NCBI RefSeq assembly: GCF_029338335.1
Contig: NZ_CP119796.1
Strand: one strand, 5' to 3'
Length of the DNA stretch: 64,000 nt
Source: Halomontanus rarus
GTDB taxonomy: Archaea > Halobacteriota > Halobacteria > Halobacteriales > Natrialbaceae
Shown: positions 34,325-41,867 of the stretch, one piece after another
Layout: every line of letters begins with the position of its first letter
How positions within the stretch are numbered: position 1 is the first letter of the stretch
Program-made: the position numbers and the translations under genes
The notes under the pieces: generated by a model
What the model was told of the DNA's origin: nothing
The model's database searches: none
The model's input: only the letters and a program-made list of their open reading frames with translations

Positions 34325-35605
34325 ATGCTCGGGGGATATCGGTTCGATCGGATGCGTGCGCCGTGGTGGGTACTCGGCGCACTCATCGCAGGCGTCCTCC
34401 TCTATATCCTCTACTCGTTCATCGGAACGTTCGTCTTCGGACTCTTCCTCTACTACGCGACGCGGCCGGTCTACCAGCGACTCGTCGGGCGACTCGGGTC
34501 GCGTATGATCGCCGCCGCGGTCTCGTTGATCACGCTGGCGGTCCCGTTCATGCTCCTGTTGGCGTACACGGCCGCGGTGGCCGTCCAGGAACTCTCCGAA
34601 GCGCTCGGTGAGGACGGGTTCGGAACGCTCGAGGCGGCCCTCGAGCCGTACGTCGACGTCTCCGGACTCGTGAGCGATCCCGAGCAGCTGCTGAGCGCTC
34701 CCGGAAGCACCGATATCGCCAACGTGCTCCTCGACGCCGGCCCGGCCTACATCGGACTCTTCGGGACGGGTGCCCTGCACGCGCTCGTGATGCTCGCGCT
34801 GGCGTACTACCTGTTGAAAGACGACCACCTGCTGGCTCGGTGGTTCCTCCGGACCTTCGGCGACGACGAGGCGGTGCTCGAGTCGTACTGTCGCGAAATC
34901 GATCGGGATTTCCAGAACGTCTTCTTCGGCAATATTTTGAACGCATTCATCACGGCGATCGTCGGTGCGCTCGTCTTCAGCGTGCTCAACGTCTGGGCAC
35001 CGATCGAGGTGACCGTTCCCTACGCGGTGCTCGTCGGCGTCCTCTGTGGCGCGGCGAGTCTGATCCCCGTCGTGGGAATGAAACTCGTCTACGTTCCCGT
35101 CGCCGGCTACCTGTTCGTCCGCGCGCTCGTGACGGCGCCGGCGGAACTGGTCTGGTTCCCCCTCGTCTTCGTCGTCGTCGCGTTCGTCCTCGTCGACTTC
35201 ATTCCCGACATGATCCTCCGACCGTACGTCTCCGGACGGGACCTTCACCTCGGGGCGATCATGCTCGCGTACATCCTCGGTCCGCTGCTCTTTGGCTGGT
35301 ACGGCATCTTCCTCGGGCCGATGCTCCTGATCGTTACCGTCCACTTCGTCCGCGAGGTCCTCCCGGTACTCGTCGTCGAGAAGCCGATCCGTCCCTACGG
35401 TATCGATCCGGCGGTCGCACGGATTCCGCGCGACCCGTCCGAAGAACCCGGTTCAGGTCCCGGCCTCGAGGCGGCGATGGCTACACTGGCAGCGGAGTCG
35501 GACGGCGACGGTGATAGTGACGGTAAGAAACGACGGGAAGCAAACGAAGCGAAAGACGGAGAAACGGAAAACGACGGTGACCGAAACGGAACCGACACGA
35601 ACTGA
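34325..35605 (+). CDS. AI-2E family transporter-like permease
   Basis: A 426-residue membrane protein with the family layout: N-terminal pair of helices (WWVLGALIAGVLLYILYSF, FVFGLFLYYATRPVYQRL), a helix (AVSLITLAVPFMLLLAY), a soluble coiled portion (residues about 90-160), and a C-terminal helix bundle (NAFITAIVGALVFSVLNVW, VLVGVLCGAASLIPVVG, LVFVVVAFVLVDFIPDMILRP, LAYILGPLLFGWYGIFLGPM). The VG-LIPVVG and GPLLFGWYGIFLGPM stretches are diagnostic. Family members move small molecules or act as Na+/H+ antiporters; the substrate is unknown. The acidic, Lys-containing tail is encoded by GA-rich repeats. Confidence 0.88.
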   Translation: MLGGYRFDRMRAPWWVLGALIAGVLLYILYSFIGTFVFGLFLYYATRPVYQRLVGRLGSRMIAAAVSLITLAVPFMLLLAYTAAVAVQELSEALGEDGFGTLEAALEPYVDVSGLVSDPEQLLSAPGSTDIANVLLDAGPAYIGLFGTGALHALVMLALAYYLLKDDHLLARWFLRTFGDDEAVLESYCREIDRDFQNVFFGNILNAFITAIVGALVFSVLNVWAPIEVTVPYAVLVGVLCGAASLIPVVGMKLVYVPVAGYLFVRALVTAPAELVWFPLVFVVVAFVLVDFIPDMILRPYVSGRDLHLGAIMLAYILGPLLFGWYGIFLGPMLLIVTVHFVREVLPVLVVEKPIRPYGIDPAVARIPRDPSEEPGSGPGLEAAMATLAAESDGDGDSDGKKRREANEAKDGETENDGDRNGTDTN

Positions 35606-35836
35606 TCGGTCGACTCCGTCGGTCCGATCGCTCGGGAAGAATCGGTGTTCGGCGAGCGAAATGGGCTGCCGGATGAACGACCGAACGACCAGCGAGACGG
35701 GATTCGGTGACCACAGGACGACAGGATGCCAGGACGGCGAGACGACGAACTGACGGCTCTCAACGAGTGACGTGACGCGTCGAATAATCGAGAGAGATTA
35801 CGGCCCCTCTCGGACATGGCCGCGTGCCCCTCACAC

Positions 35837-36112
35837 TCACAGGTCGACGTACTGGGCTTCCCACTCTCGACGTGCCTCGAGCTCTCGTCGACCGCGACGG
35901 GTCACGGTGTAGAAGTTCGTCCGGCGGTCACGTTGCCCCTTCTCGACCAGGCCCTTGTCGACGAGCGTGTCGAGGTTCGGATACAGCCGACCGTGGTGAA
36001 TCTCCTTCTCGTAGTACTGTTCCAGTTCCTCTTTGATCGCCAGTCCGTGTGGTTCCTCCTCTCCAGCGATGACGAACAGCAAGTCACGCTGAAATCCTGT
36101 CAAGTCGTACAT
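35837..36112 (-). CDS. PadR-family transcriptional regulator
   Basis: A 91-residue winged-helix protein. It opens MYDLTGFQRDLLFVIAGEEE and has the PadR core HGLAIKEELEQYYEKEIHHG followed by RLYPNLDTLVDKGLVEKGQ and the wing DRRTNFYTVTRRGRREL. The aromatic-rich HHGRLYPNLD turn is typical of haloarchaeal PadR-like regulators, which usually act as repressors. It is the last gene before a gene-poor, AT-richer interval. Targets are unknown; none of the immediate neighbours is an obvious effector gene. Confidence 0.9.
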   Translation of the reverse strand: MYDLTGFQRDLLFVIAGEEEPHGLAIKEELEQYYEKEIHHGRLYPNLDTLVDKGLVEKGQRDRRTNFYTVTRRGRRELEARREWEAQYVDL

Positions 36113-36629
36113 TGGGTAAGTACCGGTCGTACTTATTGTCGGAATTTAATAAACATGTCGGGTCGTTTCGAATGAAGGTGGGATATTACCATGGACGACA
36201 GATGTTTGCTACGGTACGGAAGGATAACGGTTGTGAGGAATCAAGTGCTTCCGTTGCATAATGGCGTATTCATGTTTAGCCTTCAGAAAGTTTTGGCCAG
36301 TACAATTGTCTCCACTGCTACTTCGTATCAGCGACTGATACCCAATGAATGGTTCACACGGTTCGAACACAAATTAACAAGATCAGTAGTCCGTCGAACG
36401 AACCCACATCGTACACTCAGTAGTCAGCGTGAGTTCGAGTAAACAGGAAAGCAGATCGCGCGACATGAAAAAGGTCGCGCGATCGCTTGCCGCCCTGAAT
36501 TGGTCCCCGCTGACGCTTCGGCCCTCCAAGCGAAGCGTCAGGTGATGAATTTCGCTCGATAGTCTTAAAGGTGTCGACAACAGACGAAATCATGATACGT
36601 TTATGTGAACGGTGGGTGAACGAAACCGA
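36113..36629. other. AT-richer gene-poor stretch with two perfect hairpins
   Basis: No convincing gene is seen. Base composition is visibly lower in GC than the rest. Two perfect 11-bp stems occur: GATCGCGCGAC with its complement (36454-36484, 9-base loop) and CTGACGCTTCG with its complement (36510-36541, about 10-base loop). They could be a decayed mobile element end or a structured RNA. Confidence 0.5.
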
Positions 36630-36776
36630 TCAGATATGTTCCTCTTCGAGTACCCACCCGAGTGCCCGTTTGTAGTACGTAAACATCTGCTCGACGCCGT
36701 CGTGGCGCATGTCGTCGCTCTCGAGTTGTGACTGGAGATACTCGTACTGGTCACGGATTTCGTCTTCGTCTCTCAT
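36630..36776 (-). CDS. Small acidic haloarchaeal protein (48 residues)
   Basis: ATG 36776 opens MRDEDEIRDQYEYLQSQLES followed by DDMRHDGVEQMFTYYKRALG and WVLEEEHI. The composition is acidic and helical, unlike the Arg-rich shadow frames around it, and the phrase MFTYYKRALGWVLEEE looks like a conserved short haloarchaeal protein. Upstream residues in the same frame (RSRRARPTTRN) are not haloarchaeal in style, so the short form is preferred. It is a stand-alone gene about 60 bp downstream of the gene that lacks an ATG. Function unknown. Confidence 0.6.
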   Translation of the reverse strand: MRDEDEIRDQYEYLQSQLESDDMRHDGVEQMFTYYKRALGWVLEEEHI

Positions 36777-36837
36777 AGGGTCCCGTACCGTCTCGAAGGT
36801 GAAAAAACTGCGACGGGAGCCGGGTTCGTGTGGAACG

Positions 36838-37356
36838 TTACGCGTCGTTGGTCGAGCTCGTCGACTCCGTTTCACCGGTAACAGTGACCTTTCGCCCCGT
36901 TAATGGTTGCCTCGAGACGAGTGTGCACGGAAACGCAGGGTGTTCACAGAAGTGCCAGACGAGCATGTGTCGACGGCTTCCGGTTACGCCGGGGTACTCG
37001 AAATCCGATGCCGAAAACGTCTCCGGAAGGTCGTCGAAGCAGGCTCGACACGCGTCGAACGTCTCGAACACCTTTCGGTGACCGGCGGAGTCGGTACCGC
37101 GGCGTTCGACGACGTATCGTCCGTCTTCGCGATAGCGGCCGACCGTCCGCGCGAACTCGTCGTCACGAGTGAGCGCGGCTCCGAGCCCGTGACGGAGCTG
37201 ACGGGCCTGCTCGAGCGTGAGTTCGTGGGTCTCGGAGTCGACCGTCAGACGGACGACCGGGGAATCGCCGTCCGAGAGGCAGCTCTCGTCGATGAGCTCG
37301 ACGGTCGAGACCGAGTCCGCGTTACGGCGATTCCGGCCGGAGAATTTCGCGATCAG
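36838..37356 (-). CDS. Conserved haloarchaeal protein lacking an ATG/GTG start
   Basis: The minus strand keeps an open, clearly haloarchaeal frame from a TGA at 37375-37377 down to the stop at 36838. It reads VVRLTVDSETHELTLEQARQ, then GAALTRDDEFARTVGRY, RYVVERRGTDSAGHRKVFE, and ends with ACRACFDDLPETFSASDFEY, TGSRRHMLVWHFCEHPAFPC. This is a conserved family pattern (DUF7528-like, from memory). The first GTG is only at 37071, inside the conserved part, so translation must use a rare codon such as CTG 37356 or CTG 37248, or the gene has lost its start. The 37356 start given here is provisional. Confidence 0.55.
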   Translation of the reverse strand: MIAKFSGRNRRNADSVSTVELIDESCLSDGDSPVVRLTVDSETHELTLEQARQLRHGLGAALTRDDEFARTVGRYREDGRYVVERRGTDSAGHRKVFETFDACRACFDDLPETFSASDFEYPGVTGSRRHMLVWHFCEHPAFPCTLVSRQPLTGRKVTVTGETESTSSTNDA

Positions 37357-37374
37357 GAGCGGCTCGACTCCGTG

Positions 37375-37712
37375 TCATCGTATCCGATCTGACGTCCGGC
37401 TCGTCGAAAAGCGTTGCTGTCGTCTGTGTGTGATTCACTCACGACCAACGTCGTGAGCGTTCGCTCCACCGTGTCACCGTCGCCGACATCCGTCACAGAA
37501 TACCCGGCCACCGGTATCCGACCACTCGTACGGTCACCTGTAACTCGTTCCCGGTGCAATTGCGACCGACCTGCGGTTGCACCGGTACATCGGTACAGCA
37601 ACCCCTATCAGCTGTCACGGGTTTCAGTTGGTACTGGAGAGCGGTACCGATGCGCGAAAAAGGTCGACACGGTCGTTCTCGATACGGATACGGCGTCGAC
37701 GAGTGAAGCCGT
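37375..37712. other. Intergenic stretch, no gene seen
   Basis: These 338 bp between the start-less gene and the repeat lipoprotein contain no frame with haloarchaeal protein character on either strand. Small palindromic patches such as CCGGTACATCGGTAC occur near 37581. I see no other feature. Confidence 0.4.
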
Positions 37713-38453
37713 TTACAATCCGCCGTCGCTTTCGTTGTCGTCGCTTTCGTTATCCTCGCTCTCGTTGCCGGCTGCGCCGTCACCACCCTCGAGAGTCAGG
37801 GTTACCTCTTCGTCGTCGCCGTCGATCTCGACGTCCTCTTCGGCCATCCCGTCGTAGTCGTCGGCTTCCGCGGAGACCGTGTATTCGCCGTCCTCGAGTT
37901 CGGTGAACTCGACCTCACCGTTCTCGTCGGTCTCTTCTTCCTGATCGGCCTCGACGCCCATTCCGCCATCCGTCTCGTTGTCGGCGCTCTCGTTGTCCGC
38001 GCCGAGCCCGTCGCTTTCGTTGTCCTCGCTTTCGTTGTCCGCGCCGAGCCCGTCACTCTCGTTATCTTCGCTCTCGTTGTCCGCGCCGAGCCCGTCACTC
38101 TCGTTATCTTCGCTCTCGTTGTCGTCACCGAGTCCACCGTCGTCGCCCATGTCGTCGGGTTCTTGGAGCATGACGGTGGCACCCTCGATGGGTTCTTCTT
38201 CCTCGTCTTCGACCGTGACGGTCAGCGAGTACGTTTCGTCCTCGCCGGCGGCATCGTCGGTTTCGTTGTCCTCGGATTCGTTATCGTCACCGAGTCCGCT
38301 GTCACTCTCGTTGTCGTCCATTCCAGTCTCGTTTTCTGGGTCGGACTCGTTGTCGTCGCCGGGACCTCCGTCTGCACAACCCGCGAGGACGAGTGCACTT
38401 GCGGTTCCGGCTGCAGCCACGAACTTACGTCGACTGATTCGGCTTCGGGACAT
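37713..38453 (-). CDS. Tat lipoprotein with carboxypeptidase-regulatory-like domain and sequon-rich repeats
   Basis: A 246-residue exported protein. The N-terminus has a twin-arginine signal (SRRKFVAAAGTASALVLAGC) with the lipobox Cys at about residue 25. The mature chain alternates acidic repeats with a split beta-sandwich domain: YSLTVTVEDEEEEPIEGATV on one side, and ENGEVEFTELEDGEYTVSAE plus EEVTLTLEGG on the other, resembling carboxypeptidase regulatory-like or Big-type folds. Three 14-residue repeats (GLGADNESEDNESD) are inserted between the halves. I count 16 Asn-X-Ser/Thr sequons, almost all in repeats, so heavy surface N-glycosylation is possible. Partner genes are not evident. Confidence 0.8.
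   Translation of the reverse strand: MSRSRISRRKFVAAAGTASALVLAGCADGGPGDDNESDPENETGMDDNESDSGLGDDNESEDNETDDAAGEDETYSLTVTVEDEEEEPIEGATVMLQEPDDMGDDGGLGDDNESEDNESDGLGADNESEDNESDGLGADNESEDNESDGLGADNESADNETDGGMGVEADQEEETDENGEVEFTELEDGEYTVSAEADDYDGMAEEDVEIDGDDEEVTLTLEGGDGAAGNESEDNESDDNESDGGL
37975..38142 (-). repeat. 42-bp tandem repeat in the lipoprotein gene
   Basis: Three near-identical 42-bp units encode GLGADNESEDNESD, flanked by degenerate fourth and fifth units. The units keep frame and differ mostly at silent positions, such as GTCGCTTTC versus GTCACTCTC. Confidence 0.85.
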
Positions 38454-38942
38454 ACATTCTGGTAAGACGTTCCGACTGGTTGCCGTGCGGCCTGCACCTG
38501 CCGCACCTTAATGACGCATTAGCTCTCGAGTAAGAAAGTGTGATTGTCCCTTTCGAACGACAGTCTGCGTTCTCGTTTCCGGGCGGATACTTCGTCCGTA
38601 TCCGTCGCTGAAACCCGATTTTCCACGTCGTTTGGTATCACGACACTCGGCTCTCGAGCGCGTCGGGTCCGGCGACTGGACGCACCGACTCGTGGCCGAC
38701 ATCCGCTTCGGCAAGACCAGTTGTCGAACGATCACTAACGTTCCGTTCACCGCCGACTGGACGCCGTCGAGAGCCGGCGGACGGTCGACGGCGGTGAGCG
38801 AGAGACAGAAAGGGAGGAGGAGAGGCACTCCTACACGGGCGTCGCTGATTCAGCGGCCGTGTCCACCGAGACTGCCTGCAGAACGTAACGAAGAGGGGGT
38901 CGAACGGAAGGGACTATCCGTCCCGCTCGAGTATTCTCCCCC
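38454..38942. other. Intergenic stretch between divergent genes
   Basis: No convincing gene is seen in these 489 bp; reading frames on both strands are Arg/Ser-rich shadows. Promoters for the lipoprotein gene (minus) and the zinc-ribbon gene (plus) must lie at either end. Nothing else stands out. Confidence 0.4.
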
Positions 38943-39752
38943 ATGAAGATCCGCGGTGAACGGGAGTGTAGCGAGTGTGGCACCCTGTGGTCGTACTACG
39001 AAACCGGCAGCGTCGGCTGTCCTGCCTGTGGGAGCATCCGGAGCGTCGGTATCGACGAACGGACCGAACACACCGACCTCGAGACCCCGTTCGACCTCAC
39101 CGCCGTCCGAAACGCCGTCGACGAGGAACCCGTCGAGGACCTCGCCTCGCGCGCACGCGATGAATGTCAAACGTACGTCCGTCGTCGGGGCTTCATCAAC
39201 GGCGGTCGACTCCAGCCCCTCGACGACGACTATCTCGCCGCGATCGAACTGCTGCACGTCGCCGATATCGTCCGCCGAACACGAGAGTACGAACTCTCCG
39301 ACGACGAGGAACTGTACTTTCTCTCGCTGCTCGGCGACGCCGACCGCGGAGAGCGACCCCCCGTATCGGAGGTTCCACAGTCCTTACGGAACGCTCGCGG
39401 GCTCGCGTACGCCGCCGCCGTCGACGAGTACCGCCGGGAGATCCGGACGTGGATCGACGACCGGACGGAACAACGGACGCAGAATCGAACGCAGGGACAA
39501 AGCGAACGGTCCGGACGGACCGAACGGAACGGACGGACCGCCCCAACCACACTCACCACCGTCGAACGCTCGACGCTCGAGGCGCTCGGCGAACACGTCA
39601 CGCGAACTCGAATGCTCGACGGCGACGTCGAACCGCGGACGGCCGAAACGCTCGTCGACGCGGCACGGGACCTCGCGACGGGGATCCGCGACGACGACGA
39701 TTCGGCGCTCGCACGGGCACAGGACCGCCTCGAGCGACTCTCGTTCGGTTGA
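38943..39752 (+). CDS. Zinc-ribbon haloarchaeal protein (DUF7117-like)
   Basis: A 269-residue soluble protein. The N-terminus is a zinc ribbon, CSECGTLWSYYETGSVGCPACG, given here as two CxxC knuckles (residues about 9-12 and 26-29). A helical domain follows: LETPFDLTAVRNAVDEEPVE, ECQTYVRRRGFINGGRLQPL, YLAAIELLHVADIVRRT. A low-complexity Arg/Thr/Gln linker (RTEQRTQNRTQGQSERSGRT) near residues 175-200 separates the last helical section. I recognise it as a common haloarchaeal family of unknown function; the DUF number is from memory. A TATA-like element is not obvious upstream. Confidence 0.8.
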   Translation: MKIRGERECSECGTLWSYYETGSVGCPACGSIRSVGIDERTEHTDLETPFDLTAVRNAVDEEPVEDLASRARDECQTYVRRRGFINGGRLQPLDDDYLAAIELLHVADIVRRTREYELSDDEELYFLSLLGDADRGERPPVSEVPQSLRNARGLAYAAAVDEYRREIRTWIDDRTEQRTQNRTQGQSERSGRTERNGRTAPTTLTTVERSTLEALGEHVTRTRMLDGDVEPRTAETLVDAARDLATGIRDDDDSALARAQDRLERLSFG

Positions 39753-39867
39753 GTTCTCTTCCCACCTGGACGTCACCGCTCGACGCTCGGTACTCGGTAC
39801 TTGGCGATCGATACTCGACGTGTCACACGGCGATACGTTTTTGCGACACGAGCCGTACAGTCGGCAA

Positions 39868-40371
39868 ATGGTCGAGGATCGGACTCGAACCGACGTGCGT
39901 TTCGAGGAGCGACAGACGCTCCCCTCATGGATGGGACCGGCGCTTCTCGTGCTCTCGATTCCGGGGCCGCTGCTCGCGAGTATCGCGGTCGTCGGCGAGC
40001 AGGGAGTTACCCGGCGTTCGATCGCAGTGGTCGCGCTCGTCGCCGCCCTCGCCGTTCTCCCCATCGGCCTGCTCCGATCGGCGATGCGAACGCGAGTGAC
40101 GGACGACGGCCTCGAGATACGGTACTGGCCGTTTCACCGCACTCCCCGAACGATCCCGTTCGAGGAACTCGAGGACGTGCGAGTCGAGCGTCGACGATCC
40201 TACCAGTACGGCATCAGGTGGACGCGAGCCGGCTGGGAGTACACGCCGAACTCGAGGGACGGAGTCGAACTCACGCGCCGCGGTCAAAAACCGGTGTTCG
40301 TCGGCTCGGATCGACCGCACGAACTCGCGACGGCGATTCGAGAGGCGCTGGGCGCGCGTCGGCGTCGGTGA
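39868..40371 (+). CDS. Two-TM membrane protein with PH-like domain (DUF6141-like)
   Basis: ATG 39868 starts a 167-residue protein. A short basic/acidic leader (VEDRTRTDVRFEERQTLP) is followed by two helices (PALLVLSIPGPLLASIAVVG and SIAVVALVAALAVLPIGLL), then a cytoplasmic beta-rich part: TRVTDDGLEIRYWPFHRTPR, TIPFEELEDVRVERRRSYQY, GIRWTRAGWEYTPNSRDGVE. The phrase pattern V-DDGLEIRYWPFHR-TIPFEE resembles membrane-tethered PH-like domains, as in DUF6141. It is convergent with folD, with 36 bp between stops. Function unknown. Confidence 0.78.
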   Translation: MVEDRTRTDVRFEERQTLPSWMGPALLVLSIPGPLLASIAVVGEQGVTRRSIAVVALVAALAVLPIGLLRSAMRTRVTDDGLEIRYWPFHRTPRTIPFEELEDVRVERRRSYQYGIRWTRAGWEYTPNSRDGVELTRRGQKPVFVGSDRPHELATAIREALGARRRR

Positions 40372-40407
40372 CTGTTCTCGAGATGGCGGCAGATTGGTAC
40401 GGTCGCG

Positions 40408-41301
40408 TCAGGGAAGGTCGACGTTGATCCCTTCCTGAATGCTCGCTGCCTTCACCGTGTTGTACAGCAACATCGCGCGGGTCATCGGGCCGACGCCGCC
40501 GGGCACCGGCGTGATGGCGCTCGCCTTCTCCTTTGCGCTCTCGAACTCGACGTCGCCGACGAGTTCGTACCCCTTCTCGTTGTCGGCATCGACGCGGTTG
40601 ACGCCGACGTCGATCACGACGGCATCGTCGCCGATCATCGAACCGTCGATCAACTCGGGGACGCCACAGGCCGCGACGACGATATCTGCCCTTCGGGTCT
40701 TGGCAGCGAGGTCGTCCGTCCGGGAGTGACAGACCGTCACCGTCGCGTTTCCGTCGTCGGCTTTCTGAATCAACAGGTTCGCCAGCGGCTTGCCGACGAT
40801 GTCCGACCGACCGACGATCGTCACGTCCGCACCCTCGAGTTCGACACCTGCGGCCTCGAGCAGTTTCTGAACGCCGTGGGGCGTACACGGTCGGAAGCGG
40901 GCGTCACCAGCGACGAGCCGGCCGACGTTTTCGGGATGGAAGCCGTCGACGTCCTTTCCGGGGTCGATTCGCCGGATCACGTCTCGGTAGTCGATGTGGT
41001 CCGGGACGGGTGACTGGACGAGATACCCGTGGACGCCGGGGTCTGCGTTGAGGTCCTCGATGGCGCCGTACAGCTCTTCGGCGGGAGCGTCGCCGTCGAT
41101 TTCGACGTGAACGCCCTCGATACCGACCTCCTCGCAGTCGCGCTGTTTCATGTTCACGTACGTCTGGCTCGCGGGATCGTCGCCCATTAGAACCGTCGCG
41201 AGTCCCGGCCGCGCACCGGCGTCGGCCAGCGTCTCGATCGCATCGGTCAACTCGTCGCGAATCTCACTCGCGACCGCGTTCCCGTCGATGATCTCGGTCA
41301 T
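40408..41301 (-). CDS. folD: Methylenetetrahydrofolate dehydrogenase/cyclohydrolase
   Basis: From ATG 41301 (MTEIIDGNAVASEIRDEL) the protein is 297 residues, the usual FolD size. Motifs are GLATVLMGDDPASQTYVNMK (catalytic Lys of the YVxxK signature), GYLVQSPVPDHID, DGFHPENVGRL, CTPHGVQKLLE, the Rossmann motif VTIVGRSDIVGKPLANLL, and the C-terminal signature TPVPGGVGPMTRAML. It interconverts methylene-, methenyl- and formyl-tetrahydrofolate with NADP+. It lies on the same strand as and downstream of glyA, which makes the methylene-folate, though a damaged gene separates them. Confidence 0.96.
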   Translation of the reverse strand: MTEIIDGNAVASEIRDELTDAIETLADAGARPGLATVLMGDDPASQTYVNMKQRDCEEVGIEGVHVEIDGDAPAEELYGAIEDLNADPGVHGYLVQSPVPDHIDYRDVIRRIDPGKDVDGFHPENVGRLVAGDARFRPCTPHGVQKLLEAAGVELEGADVTIVGRSDIVGKPLANLLIQKADDGNATVTVCHSRTDDLAAKTRRADIVVAACGVPELIDGSMIGDDAVVIDVGVNRVDADNEKGYELVGDVEFESAKEKASAITPVPGGVGPMTRAMLLYNTVKAASIQEGINVDLP

Positions 41302-41414
41302 ACTCGAGAAGGCGACGGCGACCCTCTTCAACCCTCGGGTTCGTGCCTATTTTCGTCGACTCTCCTACCCCGATAGGCACGTCCGTGTATATCGACGGGC
41401 GGTCGATCGCGTCG

Positions 41415-41769
41415 CTACTCTACCCCCACCTCCGCCTCCGCGACCTTCCACTCCGCGGTCTCCCGCTCGTCGGTGACGACCGCGTCGAACGGGGGCGGGC
41501 CGCCGATGTCGGCCTCACGGCCTCCATCCGGCACCGGATCCGCGCCGAGACCGTCGGGCGGGTCGGTAGCGAAGGTGTCGGGAACGGGCGTCGTTATCCC
41601 TCCGTCGGCCTCTCGGAGCAGACGGAATCTCTAGTCGCTCGAGCAGCGGCGTAACGGTCGCCGCGAACGTCGACTGCGCGGACTCGTCGGAAGGATGATG
41701 CTCGAGCGATCGATCGCCGTCCATCGAGGCCCGGTGGGGCGTTTCGACATCGGCGACGGTAGGTATCAT
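41415..41769 (-). pseudogene. Frameshifted haloarchaeal gene between glyA and folD
   Basis: The minus strand reads MIPTVADVETPHRASMDGDR, then SLEHHPSDESAQSTFAATVT and PLLER in one frame. The natural acidic continuation RFRLLREADGGITTPVPDTF, ATDPPDGLGADPVPDGG, PPPFDAVVTDERETAEWKV is in another frame and ends at TAG 41415-41417. The switch falls near 41650-41657. The span of 355 bp is one base more than a multiple of three, so a single inserted base explains it. Either the gene is broken or a base is wrong in the assembly. I do not recognise the family; the ends resemble a short soluble haloarchaeal protein. Confidence 0.5.
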
Positions 41770-41867
41770 CCGCCAGTAAGCCCGGTGCTGACGACCGTCG
41801 GGTTCGGGTCTCGATCGCAGACGCTCGGGGAAGCGGTCTCGAAAAAATCTCGAGGAAAAACGGGCGG

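Noticed and set aside
36191..36442. 83-codon plus-strand frame in the AT-richer stretch
   Set aside because: Composition is unlike haloarchaeal proteins, and no start signal or motif supports it.
37975..38142. CRISPR-like repeat array in the lipoprotein gene
   Set aside because: The 42-bp units abut each other, lack spacers and are in frame with the protein.
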